In this document: positions 63,313-64,000 of the stretch, piece by piece
How the letters are laid out: each line of letters begins with the position of its first letter
Position numbering within the stretch: the stretch's first letter is position 1
Source of the DNA: DATFTE01 sp963802575
GTDB taxonomy: Bacteria > Acidobacteriota > Terriglobia > Terriglobales > Acidobacteriaceae
Direction: 5' to 3'
NCBI GenBank assembly: GCA_963802575.1
Contig: CAWDJF010000009.1
Span: forward strand, 248,001 to 312,000
Length of the DNA stretch: 64,000 bases
Position numbers and translations under genes: made by a program
Notes under the pieces: model-generated
The model's input: only the letters and a program-made list of their open reading frames with translations
Databases searched by the model: none
Told to the model about the DNA's origin: nothing

Positions 63313-64000
63313 CTAGAAGTACCCCATCATCATGACCACCGCGATATGAATGAGGGCCAGAAGGGCGAAGGTATAACTGAACGGCTTGTGCACCACATGC
63401 CACAGGTGGAACACCTGCTGCGAACGCTTGAGGAACAGCACCCGTTTGGCAGTCGCCGCTTCTTCGCGCGCCATGAAAATTGCCCTCTCCAGATCGCGGT
63501 TCTTGGTTTTCAGAAATCCGCCCAAGGTGGACACTTGCTCGCCAAAGCTCAGAGCGTGCCGGCGCAACTTCGCGATCTGGAAGGCGCGCGCAACATCCAA
63601 AAGCATCATGTAAACCAGCGAAATCGGCGCCAACATGGAATCGACCTGTTCCTGGCTGGGTAGTTTGAGCAAAGAACGAATGTCCGCTTGGGGCAAGAGA
63701 TTTTGCTGATCAAGCTGTTGTGCGAGTTTCTCCTGCAGCTCTTGCAGTTCCCGCATGGAAAGTTCAGCGGCATTCAAGCTGCGCGGAATCTGCGAATAGA
63801 GGTATCGCCCAATCACGCCGCTCAACGAAACCGCCACCATGATCCAAAACGCAATTCCGGCAAATCCGCGAAACTTGAAGGACGAATGAAACGCGATGAT
63901 GAAGGGAGCCGTAATGCCGAGCATCACGTGAATGTCGAGCCAGTGCCGCGCGCTTCCCTGTTGCCCGAGCCATGGCCACGCCTTCCGCAGGGGATAAAGA
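63313..64000 (-). CDS. Polytopic membrane protein, probable b-type cytochrome-like electron carrier (5' end outside window)
   Basis: The frame is open to the window end (LYPLRKAWPWLGQQGSARHW at the cut), so the N-terminus is missing. Histidines are placed as in membrane cytochromes: HWLDIHVMLGITAPFIIAFH in one helix pair and VFHLWHVVHKPFSYTFALLA then LIHIAVVMMM at the end. A long cytoplasmic, Gln/Leu-rich coiled stretch (about 63600-63790) lies between. I do not recognise the family with certainty. Position next to an Fe-S/flavin reductase supports an electron-transfer role, likely between NAD(P)H, ferredoxin and a membrane acceptor. Confidence 0.65.
   Translation of the reverse strand, partial: LYPLRKAWPWLGQQGSARHWLDIHVMLGITAPFIIAFHSSFKFRGFAGIAFWIMVAVSLSGVIGRYLYSQIPRSLNAAELSMRELQELQEKLAQQLDQQNLLPQADIRSLLKLPSQEQVDSMLAPISLVYMMLLDVARAFQIAKLRRHALSFGEQVSTLGGFLKTKNRDLERAIFMAREEAATAKRVLFLKRSQQVFHLWHVVHKPFSYTFALLALIHIAVVMMMGYF

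Overview
The window (GC-rich, about 60%) looks like the chromosome of a soil-type member of the Acidobacteriota (Terriglobia/Koribacter-like). Four things point there: an Oar-like TonB-dependent receptor with an N-terminal carboxypeptidase-regulatory domain, a VWFA protein of the type known from acidobacteria, a serine/threonine kinase fused to TPRs, and secreted FG-GAP/UnbV and Ig-like lipoproteins. No rRNA, tRNA, CRISPR array, prophage or transposase gene was seen.

Layout. 1-3108: a convergent pair of sulfatase-like/TPR proteins. 3230-6756: the TonB receptor. 7014-16601: mostly single housekeeping genes (DUF309, sugar aminotransferase, SH3 lipoprotein, pfkA, Ig-like lipoprotein, M28 peptidase, DUF2203, nadA) set in repeat-filled spacers. 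17075-28610: secreted and envelope proteins (VWFA, FG-GAP/UnbV, phosphoesterase, DUF1223), an RND pump with its adaptor, a threonine aldolase and an InlB-like lipoprotein. 28661-32989: a small unlisted basic protein, a zinc-ribbon protein and the etfB-etfA-ETF-QO electron-transfer set. 33124-34838: a degraded patch (orphan antitoxin-like gene, SGNH hydrolase remnant), then a promoter, a probable molybdenum-cofactor riboswitch and moaA. 34883-43326: pstS, DUF983, an unknown protein, a kinase-TPR, an M48 protease and an ATP-grasp/metallopeptidase pair. 43553-44578: a beta-propeller. 44605-49487: the argCBDAJ operon behind a tandem ARG-box operator. 49475-52043: a hydrolase and a dicarboxylate symporter. 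52288-58150: a GntR-led operon of a hydroxyisobutyrate-type dehydrogenase, 2-oxoacid dehydrogenase E1-alpha, E1-beta and E2, and an unusual M24 enzyme. 58155-64000: a coiled-coil secreted protein, a Tat-exported aminotransferase, a SnoaL-like protein, a diguanylate cyclase, and a membrane electron-transfer pair cut by the window end.

How the genes work together. The arg genes form a translationally coupled N-acetyl-ornithine pathway with short overlaps at every junction. etfBA and ETF-QO carry electrons from acyl-CoA (or other) dehydrogenases to quinone. The GntR-led operon looks catabolic: an alcohol or hydroxyacid is oxidised, a hydrolase-like M24 protein acts, and a 2-oxoacid is decarboxylated to an acyl-CoA. 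No E3 is present, so it must borrow one.

Two features run through the whole window. First, intergenic DNA is dominated by several families of short dispersed, often palindromic repeats, sometimes nested. Second, six coding regions carry single-base indels that break otherwise well-conserved proteins. That rate suggests base-call or assembly errors as much as real decay.
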